Assembly: GCA_030770535.1 (NCBI GenBank)
Contig: JASVEC010000010.1
Span: forward strand, 1,178,001-1,242,000
DNA from: Batkoa obscura
Lineage: Eukaryota; Entomophthoromycota; Entomophthoromycetes; Entomophthorales; Batkoaceae
DNA length: 64,000 nt
Direction: 5' to 3'
The notes beneath the pieces were generated by a model, which was not told the origin of the DNA, ran no database searches, and saw only the letters and a list, made by a program, of their open reading frames with translations. Position 1 is the stretch's first letter; each line of letters starts with the position of its first letter. Of the stretch, positions 53,725 through 63,387 are shown in pieces. The position numbers were made by a program, and so were the translations under genes.

Positions 53725-56250
53725 ATGAATCAAGAATATATTGAACCTAGTAAACGAGAGAAGTACGGAAGTTCTGGTAAAAGCTATCCAGTGAAAACTA
53801 ATTTTTTTCAAATCCGCCATAACAATTCTGGTACAATTCACCATTATGACGTCAATATCACCCCTGAGGTCCCAGTAGGGGTGAATAAAGACGTATTTAA
53901 AGCATTCGAAGTAAAAAATGCTAACAATGTTAAAGTATTGGGAGGTATATGCGCAGTCTTTGATGGAGCCAAGAACATGTTTTCACCAAGGGCACTACCA
54001 TTTGGAAAGCAGTTTGTTGACGAGGTTATTTTACCTGAGGAGGGTGGTAAAAAAAGTAACGAACCAAGAAAATTTAAACTCAAGATGATGAAGGTCAACG
54101 AAGTACCAATCGATATTAATGAGATGCACCAGCGTACATCCAACGGTTTGACTGCAATGATGGCGTTTAACGTCTTGTTCAGGCACCAGAATGAAACTAA
54201 TTTCGTTCAGGTTAAAAATTCATTTTTTATCCGAGAGGATGTAAATGAGCTTTCTGGAGGTGTGGAGTTATGGCCAGGTTTCTTTCGCTCCTTCAACTCA
54301 GTTGCTGATGGGTTTGCATTAAACATAGATACTACTATTTGTAGCTTTTATCAACCTGGCCCTGTAGTTGATATCGTTGCTAAGTTGATTGGGTTAAGAA
54401 ATCCAAGCGATTTGAGAGACTCAAGAACAAGCAAATATTTTAGAAAAATTAAATCTTTCTTAAAAGGTTTGAAGGTTACCATGTCCATCAAAGGTGAGCA
54501 ACCTCGTAGTTACAAAATCCGTGGTGTATCGGACAACTCTGCAGTTGACCAAAAGTTTGACTTGATTGAGGATGATGTCAATAAAGGTCGTATTAGTGTA
54601 GCAAAATACATTGAGAATAAATACAGCATCAAGTTACAGTACCCCAATCTACCTTGTGTTGAAATCAAAAAGGGGGCTTTATTACCATTAGAACTATTTA
54701 CAATCTTGCCTGGGCAAAGATACGTTAAAAAGTTGGATGAAAAACAAACAAGTGAGATGATCAAGGTAACTTGCATTAAACCATATTTAAGATTCCAGAA
54801 AATTGCGAATGGGATGAGACGTATGGCTTTTGAAAAAAACAAATACATCAAGCAGTTTGGGTTGGAAGTTACTACAACTGCTAAAGAAGTACCTGCAAGA
54901 CTATTATCTGCGCCAACCATAAAATATAATCCTTCTTCCAAGGATCATTCTATCCGTCCTGCTAACGGGTCCTGGAACATGTTAGGAAAAAGGTTGTTCG
55001 AAGGAAAGCAAATATCTACTTGGGGAGTGGCTGTATACGCCAGAGAAAATTGGTTACGACGTCCTCAAGTTGAAAAATTTGTGGATTTGTTTAGCAATGT
55101 ATGCATAGATACTGGAATGAAAGTGACAGATAAAAGACCTATAATCAAATATTTAAATCCATTTTCTAATAGACTTGAAGAAGAATTAGGTAATTTTTAT
55201 TCTAGCATAAAGAACAACGGAAAAGCAGCCCCTCAGTTAATTCTGTGCATTTTACCAGATCGTGGTAGTGAGCTTTATGGGGCAATTAAGTCAGCTGCTG
55301 AGTTGAAAATTGGAGTCATGACTCAATGTGTACAAGCTAAAAAAGTAGAACGTCCAGACAAGCAGTACTGTGCTAACGTATGCTTAAAAGTAAATGCAAA
55401 ATTAGGAGGCATTAATGCTGCAATGCATGAAAATGATTTAGGAGGGATAAATAAGATCCCAACTTTAATCATAGGTGCAGATGTAACTCACCCTGCTCCA
55501 GGGAATCCAGAAGCCGCTAGTATTGCTGCAGCAATAGGATCTATTGATTTCACTGGGACAAAATATGCATCTTCTATTCGAGCACAACATTCTAGACAAG
55601 AAGTGATTTCCGATTTTTCTAATATGATAGTCGATTTGCTGAAGATGTTTTATAAAAATACTAAAACCAAACCTCAAAAAATTATTTACTATCGTGATGG
55701 GGTATCAGATGGTCAATTCCAAACTGTTTTAATTAATGAAATGAAGGCGATCAAAGTAGCTTGTGCTTCTTTAGAGTCTAATTATAAACCAAAAATAACC
55801 TTTGTTGTTGTCCAAAAGCGTCACCATGCCAGATTTATACCTGTTAAAAGAGAAGATGAAGACCGAAGTGGTAACTGTAAAGCAGGTACTATAGTAGAGG
55901 CTGGTATTTGCCACCCATATTATTTTGACTTTTACCTTCAGTCACATGCAGGATTACAAGGAACTTCACGTCCTTGTCACTATCATGTTTTACATGATGA
56001 AAATGTTTTTACTACTGATAAATTCCAACAGTTTACTTATAACCTTTGTTATCTCTTTAATAGAGCTACAAAATCAGTATCATTAGTTCCACCAGTTTAT
56101 TATGCTCATTTGGCAGCTACTCGCGCCCGATTTCATTATAAGATTAGTGATGGGATGTCAGATACCACATCCATGGTCTCTATAGGCTCAGAGCAACCCG
56201 AGTCAAAGAAATTAGTTGGGGATCTTGCCACTAAGATGTATTACGTTTAA
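53725..56250 (+). CDS. Argonaute (AGO-clade) with intact slicer site
   Basis: This intron-free protein has 841 residues. An N domain and linker are followed by a PAZ region (about 205-330; CSFYQPGPVVDIVAKL, IKGEQPRSYKIRGVS, CVEIKKGALLPLELFTILPG). The MID domain (QLILCILPDRGSELYGAIK) and PIWI domain follow, and the end is ATKMYYV. The catalytic tetrad is complete: D586 (IIGADVTHP), E626 (HSRQEVI), D658 (YYRDGVSDGQF) and H795 (YAHLAATRARFH). Active slicing guided by small RNAs is therefore expected. Length and motifs fit eukaryotic AGO rather than PIWI-clade or prokaryotic proteins. No Dicer or RNA-dependent polymerase gene is in the window. A long hairpin lies 3.4 kb upstream. Confidence 0.96.
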   Translation: MNQEYIEPSKREKYGSSGKSYPVKTNFFQIRHNNSGTIHHYDVNITPEVPVGVNKDVFKAFEVKNANNVKVLGGICAVFDGAKNMFSPRALPFGKQFVDEVILPEEGGKKSNEPRKFKLKMMKVNEVPIDINEMHQRTSNGLTAMMAFNVLFRHQNETNFVQVKNSFFIREDVNELSGGVELWPGFFRSFNSVADGFALNIDTTICSFYQPGPVVDIVAKLIGLRNPSDLRDSRTSKYFRKIKSFLKGLKVTMSIKGEQPRSYKIRGVSDNSAVDQKFDLIEDDVNKGRISVAKYIENKYSIKLQYPNLPCVEIKKGALLPLELFTILPGQRYVKKLDEKQTSEMIKVTCIKPYLRFQKIANGMRRMAFEKNKYIKQFGLEVTTTAKEVPARLLSAPTIKYNPSSKDHSIRPANGSWNMLGKRLFEGKQISTWGVAVYARENWLRRPQVEKFVDLFSNVCIDTGMKVTDKRPIIKYLNPFSNRLEEELGNFYSSIKNNGKAAPQLILCILPDRGSELYGAIKSAAELKIGVMTQCVQAKKVERPDKQYCANVCLKVNAKLGGINAAMHENDLGGINKIPTLIIGADVTHPAPGNPEAASIAAAIGSIDFTGTKYASSIRAQHSRQEVISDFSNMIVDLLKMFYKNTKTKPQKIIYYRDGVSDGQFQTVLINEMKAIKVACASLESNYKPKITFVVVQKRHHARFIPVKREDEDRSGNCKAGTIVEAGICHPYYFDFYLQSHAGLQGTSRPCHYHVLHDENVFTTDKFQQFTYNLCYLFNRATKSVSLVPPVYYAHLAATRARFHYKISDGMSDTTSMVSIGSEQPESKKLVGDLATKMYYV

Positions 56251-56530
56251 TTTTATCAAATTTATATTATACCAGCTGCAGGTTATATCAAAATAGATTT
56301 TGATCCTTGAAATACTGCTTTTATTAAAATATATTGCTATAAATATTATTTTATTTTTTTATTTTATAACAATATTCTATTAATATGAATAATTCTTAAA
56401 AATCCTATAGATATTTAAGTCAAATCATAAAGTTAGAATAACTCTTATGCCTATAAAAAGATTTATTTAAAATTATTTGCTTTATTTAAACTTAATACTC
56501 CTGTCATATATTGAATTTATAATTTCTTTC

Positions 56531-57576
56531 TTAAAATGAAGGAATTCTTTTAAAACTACTAATAAACATATATCTAGAGAACAAGATATAAAGATGACGA
56601 AACCAAACCATTTGGGATTGATGTTGATACATAGCATTACGAGAGGTTAACACTTGATTCAAAGAAGATATAACCAAAATCTGATTAGGTACATTAATAT
56701 CTGGTAGATTATGTCTTATTGAAGAAAAAGTGTAATCTATTTTTGATAATGTAAATATAAGATCAAAAATTGAAATGTATTTTCTTAATAATGGAATAGA
56801 TTCTAGTTGATAAGCAACTACTGACTTTTCTTTTTGATTTAATATAGTTGAAGTTTTTAGCATATGTCTATAGTCGAGTCATTATTATTTGTAGTTGGAT
56901 TAAGAATTAAATAACTTACTCCACACCCACTCTTAATGCAATATGATTGATATGTCCAGAAACACCTTGTAAATCGAAAGTCAAAACCTAAAAATCAAAT
57001 CAATCATGTAAAAAAACAAAATGTGGTAATTACCGTTCTTATCTTGTTCTTTATAATATAAGTTTCAAGGACATTACTAACTTCATGTGGTGGCCATAAT
57101 TCCTTTGGTCCATCTCTAAAGTTACTATATACTCCTTTAGATATATAAAAATAAAAATACAAAACAAAATTACTCTTGGTTTAATACCTTGATATTATTC
57201 TTATTGATACCTAATTTACCACATGCTTCAATTAATTCCTTTTCCCTAACTTTACCCAAGTTATCATGATCACCTTATAAAACAATTAATAATGCTTAAA
57301 ATTTTAAACGAAATTACCATTAGATAAACATAGTAAATGAAGATTGACTTTTTTATTCTTAGCTAACTCCAAAATAATAGGCGAAAAAAACATCACTTCG
57401 TCATCGGGGTGAGCGGTAGCTAACAATATATTAGTAAACTTCCAACCGTCCTTTCCTTCTTGATTATCCGACAAAAATCGATGATGTGGTAAAGGTAATT
57501 GAAAGTACAATACAATACCGTATAATATTAAACTAGGTAATATTATACTCGCTACTACAAAAACATAAGCCAACAT
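56531..57576 (-). CDS. GPI12: GlcNAc-PI de-N-acetylase (GPI12/PIG-L)
   Basis: Five exons on the minus strand (57576-57318, 57273-57174, 57124-57034, 56987-56920, 56867-56531), all GT-AG and in phase, give 284 residues. An N-terminal membrane helix (VFVVASIILPSLILYGIVLY) is followed by TAHPDDEVMFFSP, the zinc-binding HPDDE motif of the PIG-L family. LSNGDHDNLGKVREKEL and TFDLQGVSGHINHIAL, the second metal-binding stretch, follow. The C-terminal part LESIPLLRKYISIFDL also matches. The enzyme removes the acetyl group from GlcNAc-PI at the ER face, step two of GPI-anchor synthesis. For exon 3 the acceptor at 57125-57126 was chosen because it restores the NFRDGPKELWPPHEV frame. Confidence 0.9.
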
Positions 57577-58203
57577 TTAAAGAGTTTTTTAAAAAACTGG
57601 GTTAACTTGTTTTAAAATTAGTTTGTTTCAGTCAGCTTCATTTATGGGCTGAAATTAAGTGAGTGTAATTGGTCCAGATTGATTTTTAAAATTGCATTTT
57701 CAGTAAAAAAAAGTCATGATTTTACTGAAATCGTTATTGATCACTTTTCAATTTCATAACAAATAGTGTTAAAAAAATCACTCTTATAAAGCTGCGAGTA
57801 TTTCATCAAAAATATTAAGATCATTATCAAAATTACAAATGTCCTGTAAAATAGATTTATAGGGTACAATAGCTTAAAAATTCCATAAATCTATAATATA
57901 AAATTCAATTCTTGTTTTGATTGTCTTTTAAGAGTATATAGAGCTTTTTAAATGCTTACAGTTTGATTTAATCCTAACAAAGACTTAGGAAGAGACTAAA
58001 ATCCGCTTAGTCAAAAAAAAGTGACAGAAAAGCCTTCATATTTTGGTCCTTGTCTTCACCAATATAGCTTTTCAGATAATGTATTTTCAGATAAGCTTCT
58101 TGTGAATTGTTATACTCTTATAATAATATTAGGGAAATACACTAACGGCTTTTTAGGGTTAAGAAGCTCAAAGTTTTGAGTTAATATGATGTTTGTATCA
58201 AAA
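57577..58203. other. Intergenic with possible unresolved minus-strand exons
   Basis: Minus-strand coding-like pieces lie at 57995-57960 (SLPKSLLGLNQT) and 57890-57741 (IYGIFKLLYPINLFYRTFVI..). They join in phase through a 69-base GT-AG intron, giving a basic membrane-like end. No 5' exon could be placed and an alternative reading exists, so no CDS is called. Confidence 0.3.
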
Positions 58204-58309
58204 TATGGGGATATTCTTTTGGCTTCGTTACTTTTCCCATTTTCTAAGTGCTATTTAAGCGGGAAGATTGTTGGTAAAAATTATTAAACAAAAAAATACA
58301 TCACTATAT
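58204..58309 (+). mobile_element. MITE copy 16
   Basis: Core TCTAAGTGCTATTTAAGCGG with ends ATATGGGGATAT and ACATCACTATAT. Confidence 0.88.
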
Positions 58310-59242
58310 GATCCTGATTCGAACACTTTAATAAACAGTTTAGTTTATGATATTTGACAAAATGTCGTATTGCTTACTTATGAATATCACTATGTATCTG
58401 CCATAAATACCATCATGTTTATTTCTCTAATAAAGCTATATGATGACTTTATTTAGTGTCATAAATTAAGTTTTAAGAAGATAAATTTTAATTTATAAAT
58501 ATTTGATATGTTAGTTATTATTGTTCAAGTTAGATATAAAATAGGAATAGATTTAATTTACTATCATTATTTTAAAGCTATCAAAATAAAATATGTTTAT
58601 TGGATATACACAATTAATAAATTAATAAAAACTTTAATATATAATGTTGTACTAACTTAAAATAAAGCTATAAAATGAGGACAAAAAAACGAATTAAATT
58701 TATAAATTGCTATTTTAATAAATGATACATTAATAAATATAGATTAAATTCAATTATCTAATCACCTATTCTAAAACTTATTTTTGCATTTAAATCATTT
58801 TGAAGTAAAATATCTCTAATTATCGTGTTTACGCTTATATAGCCGATATCATTAATGTAGTATCTAAAATTATTACATTCTTAAAGCTTTGATTTTAAAT
58901 CTCTAAATTTAAAAAAAATCCTATCATTTTGCACAAACAATTCTTTAATTTGAAGATGATATTATCTCGCATGTGTACAAAGTAAAGTAATTTAATTTGC
59001 TAATTTTTACCGAAACTTCTTTTCTAAAATATCAAAATAGCAGAAGGTTCCATAGGAAAATAATAGTTTATATACGGGTTTATTCTTTGAATACACCAAG
59101 TTCTACTCAAAGCGGTAATAAAAACCTTGTATACTAAAGGGATAGACTCAAGTTTTGCTTCTCAATAGCTGGTATCTTCATGTATGTTAATATTTTGCTT
59201 CATATTCCTTAATATTAATGAACAAACTAGAATCTTTTAACA
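58310..59242. other. Intergenic, no gene seen
   Basis: AT-rich. No open frame or splice pattern of note. Confidence 0.55.
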
Positions 59243-59457
59243 ATGATTTTATTGTCCGTGATATTACTGTATATTAATTCAATAACAACAGATATAAACC
59301 CCACCTTTATTTTTCAGGTTATAAACTCGCTTTCTTTCTAAAAAGGTGTACCAGATTAAAAATTAGAAGTGAAGCTGGTCATGTTTTTAAAATTAGAATA
59401 TTTAACTTGAATGATAGATATCATATTTGGATACAAGGTATTTTTAAGAATATTTAA
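59243..59457 (+). pseudogene. Possible decayed small secreted protein gene
   Basis: An ATG at 59243 opens a signal-peptide-like start (MILLSVILLYINSITT) that stops after 32 codons. A second frame, overlapping its end, continues for about 45 codons with coding-like residues (KRCTRLKIRSEAGHVFKIRI, then FNLNDRYHIWIQG). A lost single frame is the simplest reading. An acceptor-like CAG in the overlap leaves an unseen intron as an alternative. No family is recognised. Confidence 0.35.
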
Positions 59458-60037
59458 GAGACACAAATCAAATAGAACTCCGTCATAAAATATATATAAG
59501 GGTAAAGGTAGAGGGTGGAGTTTATGAGCAAAAGGTATTTTATTTATTTCTATAATTTATGACTCCAAGTCGTAATTTAATTTACATTTGTACTTTTAAT
59601 AAAGCTATCTTATACCACTGATAACTTGTTATAAAGATCATTCTCAGATATTTACAAAATTTAATTCAGTATTTTTGAACCTTATCTTAATTTAATTATA
59701 TTGTCATTGGTGCTTGCTACCATAATTGGAGTTAATTTACTATTATCTGAATTCCACTTTAATGACCATGCTTTGTTTTAATATGAAAGGTGAAAGTGGA
59801 ACAAGATCTTATTGGTTGAAGCTATATGAATTGCTATGACCAATAAAATTTAATTTTTATTTTAGCATTCTTTAAAGGAAATGATTTAATTTGAAAAAAA
59901 TGAAAAGTATAAAAGAGAGAAGGATAGACTTGAAGTTCTTTGGCTAGTTTCATCTATTTTTACAAAACTAATAGTAATAACTTTAAGACTCTACTGATTT
60001 AGATACCTCAAAGTTACTTCATCCCTAATATTGTATA
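59458..60037. other. Intergenic, promoter of alkaline phosphatase
   Basis: AT-rich upstream region. The pyrimidine-rich stretch right before the ATG and the TATA-like box listed separately are the only signals. Confidence 0.55.
59908..59915 (+). promoter_or_regulatory. TATA-like box of the alkaline phosphatase gene
   Basis: TATAAAAG about 125 bases before the ATG at 60038, followed by a purine-rich stretch. Motif and spacing only. Confidence 0.4.
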
Positions 60038-62071
60038 ATGAAATTCACTTCTCCTATTTTAAAGACCTTACTTTTGGGTCTTTTAGCTAATCCTGCTTTA
60101 GCTATCCAGCGTATCAAATTCTCTACCTGCCCTGGTGCCGCTTGTATTATGCCAGTAGATGGTGCTGAATTCCTTACTGGTGCTCAATTCGATATTCGTG
60201 TTGAGATCCATGAAGAAAGTCAAAATAAAGCAAATGGTGACTTTGAGCTAACTGTTTCCAAACTTGGTCGCAATGGTGTTGAAGAAGAACCAATTTTAGT
60301 CAACAACTTTTTCAAGCCTATTAACTCTAACCCAGATTTAGAAAGATGGAACTTCACTTACACTAAAGATTCTAAAGATTACTACCAATCATTAGATGGT
60401 GACCTTTCCGTAGAACGCCCAGTTCAAGTTGCCTCTAAAATTTGGCGTAACGTTCACTTTAAATCCTCTGGTAAATATATTGCCACTATCAAATATAATA
60501 ATGGGGAAACTCACAAAGTTGAATGGATTGTCCGCCCTGCTGCTTGTAAGCGTATTGCTCGTAATGCCATTCTTTTCATTGCTGATGGTACGACCATCAA
60601 CATGATTACCGCTGCTCGTGTCATGGCCCGTAAACAACGTAATGGTAAATTCCCACATAAATTTGAAATGGATATGACCGATTATATTGGACATGTACAA
60701 ACTCATTCTCTTGATGCAATGATGACTGACTCTGCCAACTCTGCCTCAGCTTATCACACTGGTCACAAAACCGCCGTTAATGCTTTAGGTGTTTACCCTG
60801 ATTCTTCGCCAAATCATTTTGATGATCCAAAACAAGAATTGTTAGCTGAGTTAGCTCGTCGTCGTTCTAAATCTCGTGGTGGCAAAATGGCTATTGGTAT
60901 TGTTACTACTGCTGAAGTTCAAGATGCTACCCCAGCCGCTGTATTTGCTCATACCCGTCGTCGTGACGATAAAGCCGAAATCGTTGATCAACTTATCAAC
61001 GGTGCTAAAAATGCTAGTATTCCAGTCATTGCTGATGTCTACTTAGGTGGAGGTGGTGCTTATTTCCATAATAAGACTGGAGGAAAATCCCTCAAAGGAA
61101 ACGATTACTACAAAACTTTTGAAAAACTTGGTTACAACATTGTTAATAATGGAGAACAACTTAGAAACTACAATGAAGATAAACCTCTCCTTGGTATCTT
61201 CCACAAAGGAAACATGGATGTCTTTGTAGATCGTTCTATGTTAAAAGATAACCTTAAAGGAAACAAAGCTTCCCCAGTTGGTGACAACAAAGATGCTTTA
61301 GACCAACCTGGATTAGTAGATATGACCAAGAAAACTTTAAACATTCTTAAGAAACGTGGTGGAGATGCCGGTTTCTTTGCTATGATTGAAGCTGCTTCCC
61401 CAGATAAGCAAATGCACTCTATGGATTTCCATCGTTCCCTTGTTGAAATTATCGAGTTTGACAATGCTATTAAAGCCGCTGTTGAATGGGCCCGTAAGAA
61501 CGATCCATCCACTTTGATCGTCATTACTGCTGATCACGGACATGGTTTTGATGTTTACGGTACTGTTGATACTGAAATTTTCAACAATGCTCCAGTTGAC
61601 GAGCAAAATCTTTCTAAACGTAATGCTATTGGTGTATATGAATCCTCTGGATGGCCAGACTATAGCCCTGATGCTAACGGTTATCCAGCAGAGCTTAATG
61701 TACGTACTGTATTCGCTGCCGCAACCAACAATAAGCCAGATAACTTTGAAAACTTCCAAATGAACCGCACTAAATCTCGTAAACCAGCTGTTGATTCTCA
61801 CTCAAAAGAACATAAATACCAGGTTTCAGTTGCCAACAAAGACTTTGGTAAAGGTGGTATGTTTGTAGGCGGCAACCTTCCAGTTGAGAATGACCAAGCT
61901 GTTCACTCCATGACTGATGTAGGTATTTTTGCCTCTGGTCCAGGAGCTCATTTATTTGGTAAAGTTATGGATTCTACTGAAGTTTTCTTTAACTTTGCTT
62001 ATGCTCTTGGCCTTGGTGAAGTTGATCCAAAAGAATGCTCTAAATGCCCAAAGAAGAGAAAGCACTATTAA
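60038..62071 (+). CDS. Secreted alkaline phosphatase
   Basis: This single-exon protein has 677 residues. A signal peptide (MKFTSPILKTLLLGLLANPALA) is followed by an N-terminal domain of about 150 residues (GAACIMPVDGAEFLTGAQFD), then the alkaline phosphatase fold. Landmarks are D183 (LFIADGTT), the nucleophile S232 in MTDSANSASAYHTG, a metal-site ADHGHGF, and H623 in VHSMTDVGIFASGPGAHLF. These correspond to the D-S-A, D-H and H-T/S positions of the E. coli enzyme family. The basic C-terminus has a Cys pair (CSKCPKKRKHY) and no GPI signal, so it is likely released or wall-bound. Codon use is markedly biased to C-ending codons, which suggests high expression. The extra N-terminal domain is not identified. 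Confidence 0.92.
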   Translation: MKFTSPILKTLLLGLLANPALAIQRIKFSTCPGAACIMPVDGAEFLTGAQFDIRVEIHEESQNKANGDFELTVSKLGRNGVEEEPILVNNFFKPINSNPDLERWNFTYTKDSKDYYQSLDGDLSVERPVQVASKIWRNVHFKSSGKYIATIKYNNGETHKVEWIVRPAACKRIARNAILFIADGTTINMITAARVMARKQRNGKFPHKFEMDMTDYIGHVQTHSLDAMMTDSANSASAYHTGHKTAVNALGVYPDSSPNHFDDPKQELLAELARRRSKSRGGKMAIGIVTTAEVQDATPAAVFAHTRRRDDKAEIVDQLINGAKNASIPVIADVYLGGGGAYFHNKTGGKSLKGNDYYKTFEKLGYNIVNNGEQLRNYNEDKPLLGIFHKGNMDVFVDRSMLKDNLKGNKASPVGDNKDALDQPGLVDMTKKTLNILKKRGGDAGFFAMIEAASPDKQMHSMDFHRSLVEIIEFDNAIKAAVEWARKNDPSTLIVITADHGHGFDVYGTVDTEIFNNAPVDEQNLSKRNAIGVYESSGWPDYSPDANGYPAELNVRTVFAAATNNKPDNFENFQMNRTKSRKPAVDSHSKEHKYQVSVANKDFGKGGMFVGGNLPVENDQAVHSMTDVGIFASGPGAHLFGKVMDSTEVFFNFAYALGLGEVDPKECSKCPKKRKHY

Positions 62072-62205
62072 GCTTATAAAATTAATTTGATATATTTAAT
62101 AAACTATTAATAATTATTTAATATTCTGATTATTGCTTTCTTTATATCAACTATTACATAGTAAAAAAATGTATAAATAATGTTTAATATTTTAATTTGA
62201 TTTAT

Positions 62206-62496
62206 TTAAGCAGAGTTACATTTCTCACATTCTTTCATATCATCAAATGGTCCACATAATGGATCTTCAGCATCAACTTTAACACAACCATTGGTAGTAG
62301 CTATATACTGATAGGTATCAATCTTGCAATCCCCAGGTCTAGCTGAAGATAAGCATAATAAAGCTCTATTTGAAAGTTAATATGGTTAATAAGTTGAATT
62401 TATGTTATACCTGTCATCTTCACTGATGGGACTTAAAGCTGCAACGGTGCTTAAACCAAGAAGTAAAGATATGAAGTTATTTTTTTTGATATACAT
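62206..62496 (-). CDS. Secreted six-cysteine mini-protein, Kunitz-like spacing
   Basis: Two exons (62496-62411 and 62365-62206) with a 45-base GT-AG intron give 81 residues. The first exon encodes a signal peptide (MYIKKNNFISLLLGLSTVAA) and SPISEDD. The second encodes the mature part, with LCLSSARPGDCKIDTYQYIA, TTNGCVKV, PLCG, and ECEKC. The six cysteines have gaps of 8, 13, 9, 8 and 2 residues. The order and the CxxxxxxPGDC, TTNGC and ECEKC context recall Kunitz/BPTI inhibitors (gaps 8, 15, 7, 12, 3), but the loops are shorter. A protease-inhibitor role is therefore only a suggestion. It lies tail to tail with the alkaline phosphatase gene, 134 bases apart. Confidence 0.68.
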
Positions 62497-62789
62497 AGTT
62501 TGACGGTTAATACAAAAATAAAGTTTTTTTCCTAAAGCTTTATAGTCTTTTTAAAAAACATAAGGTAATTATTGGTTTTAAAATCAAGTTGATCATTAAA
62601 GATATCCTAATTCTAAGTTGAAAATTGAAAATCAAACATATTAAATTACTTTTTTTATTCTGACAGTTTATCACACCCTGATTTAATATTTGTAAAATAG
62701 CAGTTCATCCTATGCTTGAAAATAAAATAGTATTTTTAAAATTATTAAAATTATGTTTGTATACACTTAAACTAAGCTAATCGAAATAG
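62497..62789. other. Intergenic, no gene seen
   Basis: Promoter side of the mini-protein gene; AT-rich. Confidence 0.55.
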
Positions 62790-62894
62790 CATATGGGTGT
62801 CTTTTTTTGTTCAAGAACCTTGCTAATATCTTTTTTATTTAATAGTGCTTAAAAATGGAAAAAGCGATTAAAGTAAAAAAGACATATCTATATA
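62790..62894 (-). mobile_element. MITE copy 17
   Basis: Core ATTTAATAGTGCTTAAAAA with ends CATATGGGTGT and ACATATCTATAT. More diverged than most copies. Confidence 0.82.
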
Positions 62895-63387
62895 AAGACA
62901 AAAGGTTAAATAATATGGTTTTTATATAATATTTATATTTAGTTTTACATATAACATGAACTCAATTAATATATTAAATACCATCATTTTAGCAAGTGCA
63001 AAATATCTTATTCTAATTTAAAACTCATTTATTACATTTACTATTGATTTTCTTTAGATGACAATCTTAGTATTTGTGAAGTATATTAAAAATTTAAACA
63101 CTTAAATCAAAAAGTACTTTATTAAAATTTATTGTCTTTTAAATTGAGTTATTGAAAATAAGAAATAAAAAATATTTAAAGCTGATGATATATTTATGTT
63201 TATCAAATGGTTGATTTGGTTTTTAATATTTAAACTTTATTACCTAATACAGATTAACATATTTAAAACTATAAATAAAATTATTTGAATAATTAGTTAT
63301 ATGAAAGGATTATAACTGAACTTAATAAATCAAGGATATAAATTGTATCCCTATTTTGGATGCTATGCTAGTACCTTATAGGTGTGA
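62895..63387. other. Intergenic, no gene seen
   Basis: 3' flank of the kinase-Sel1 gene at the right edge; AT-rich. Confidence 0.6.

Noticed and set aside
53725-56250. Argonaute as a possible horizontal gene because it lacks introns
   Set aside because: Many genes here (kinase-Sel1, Kelch, alkaline phosphatase) are also intron-free, and the motifs are ordinary eukaryotic AGO.
57741-57995. Minus-strand exon pair with membrane-like end
   Set aside because: It joins in phase, but no 5' exon or start was found and a competing reading exists.
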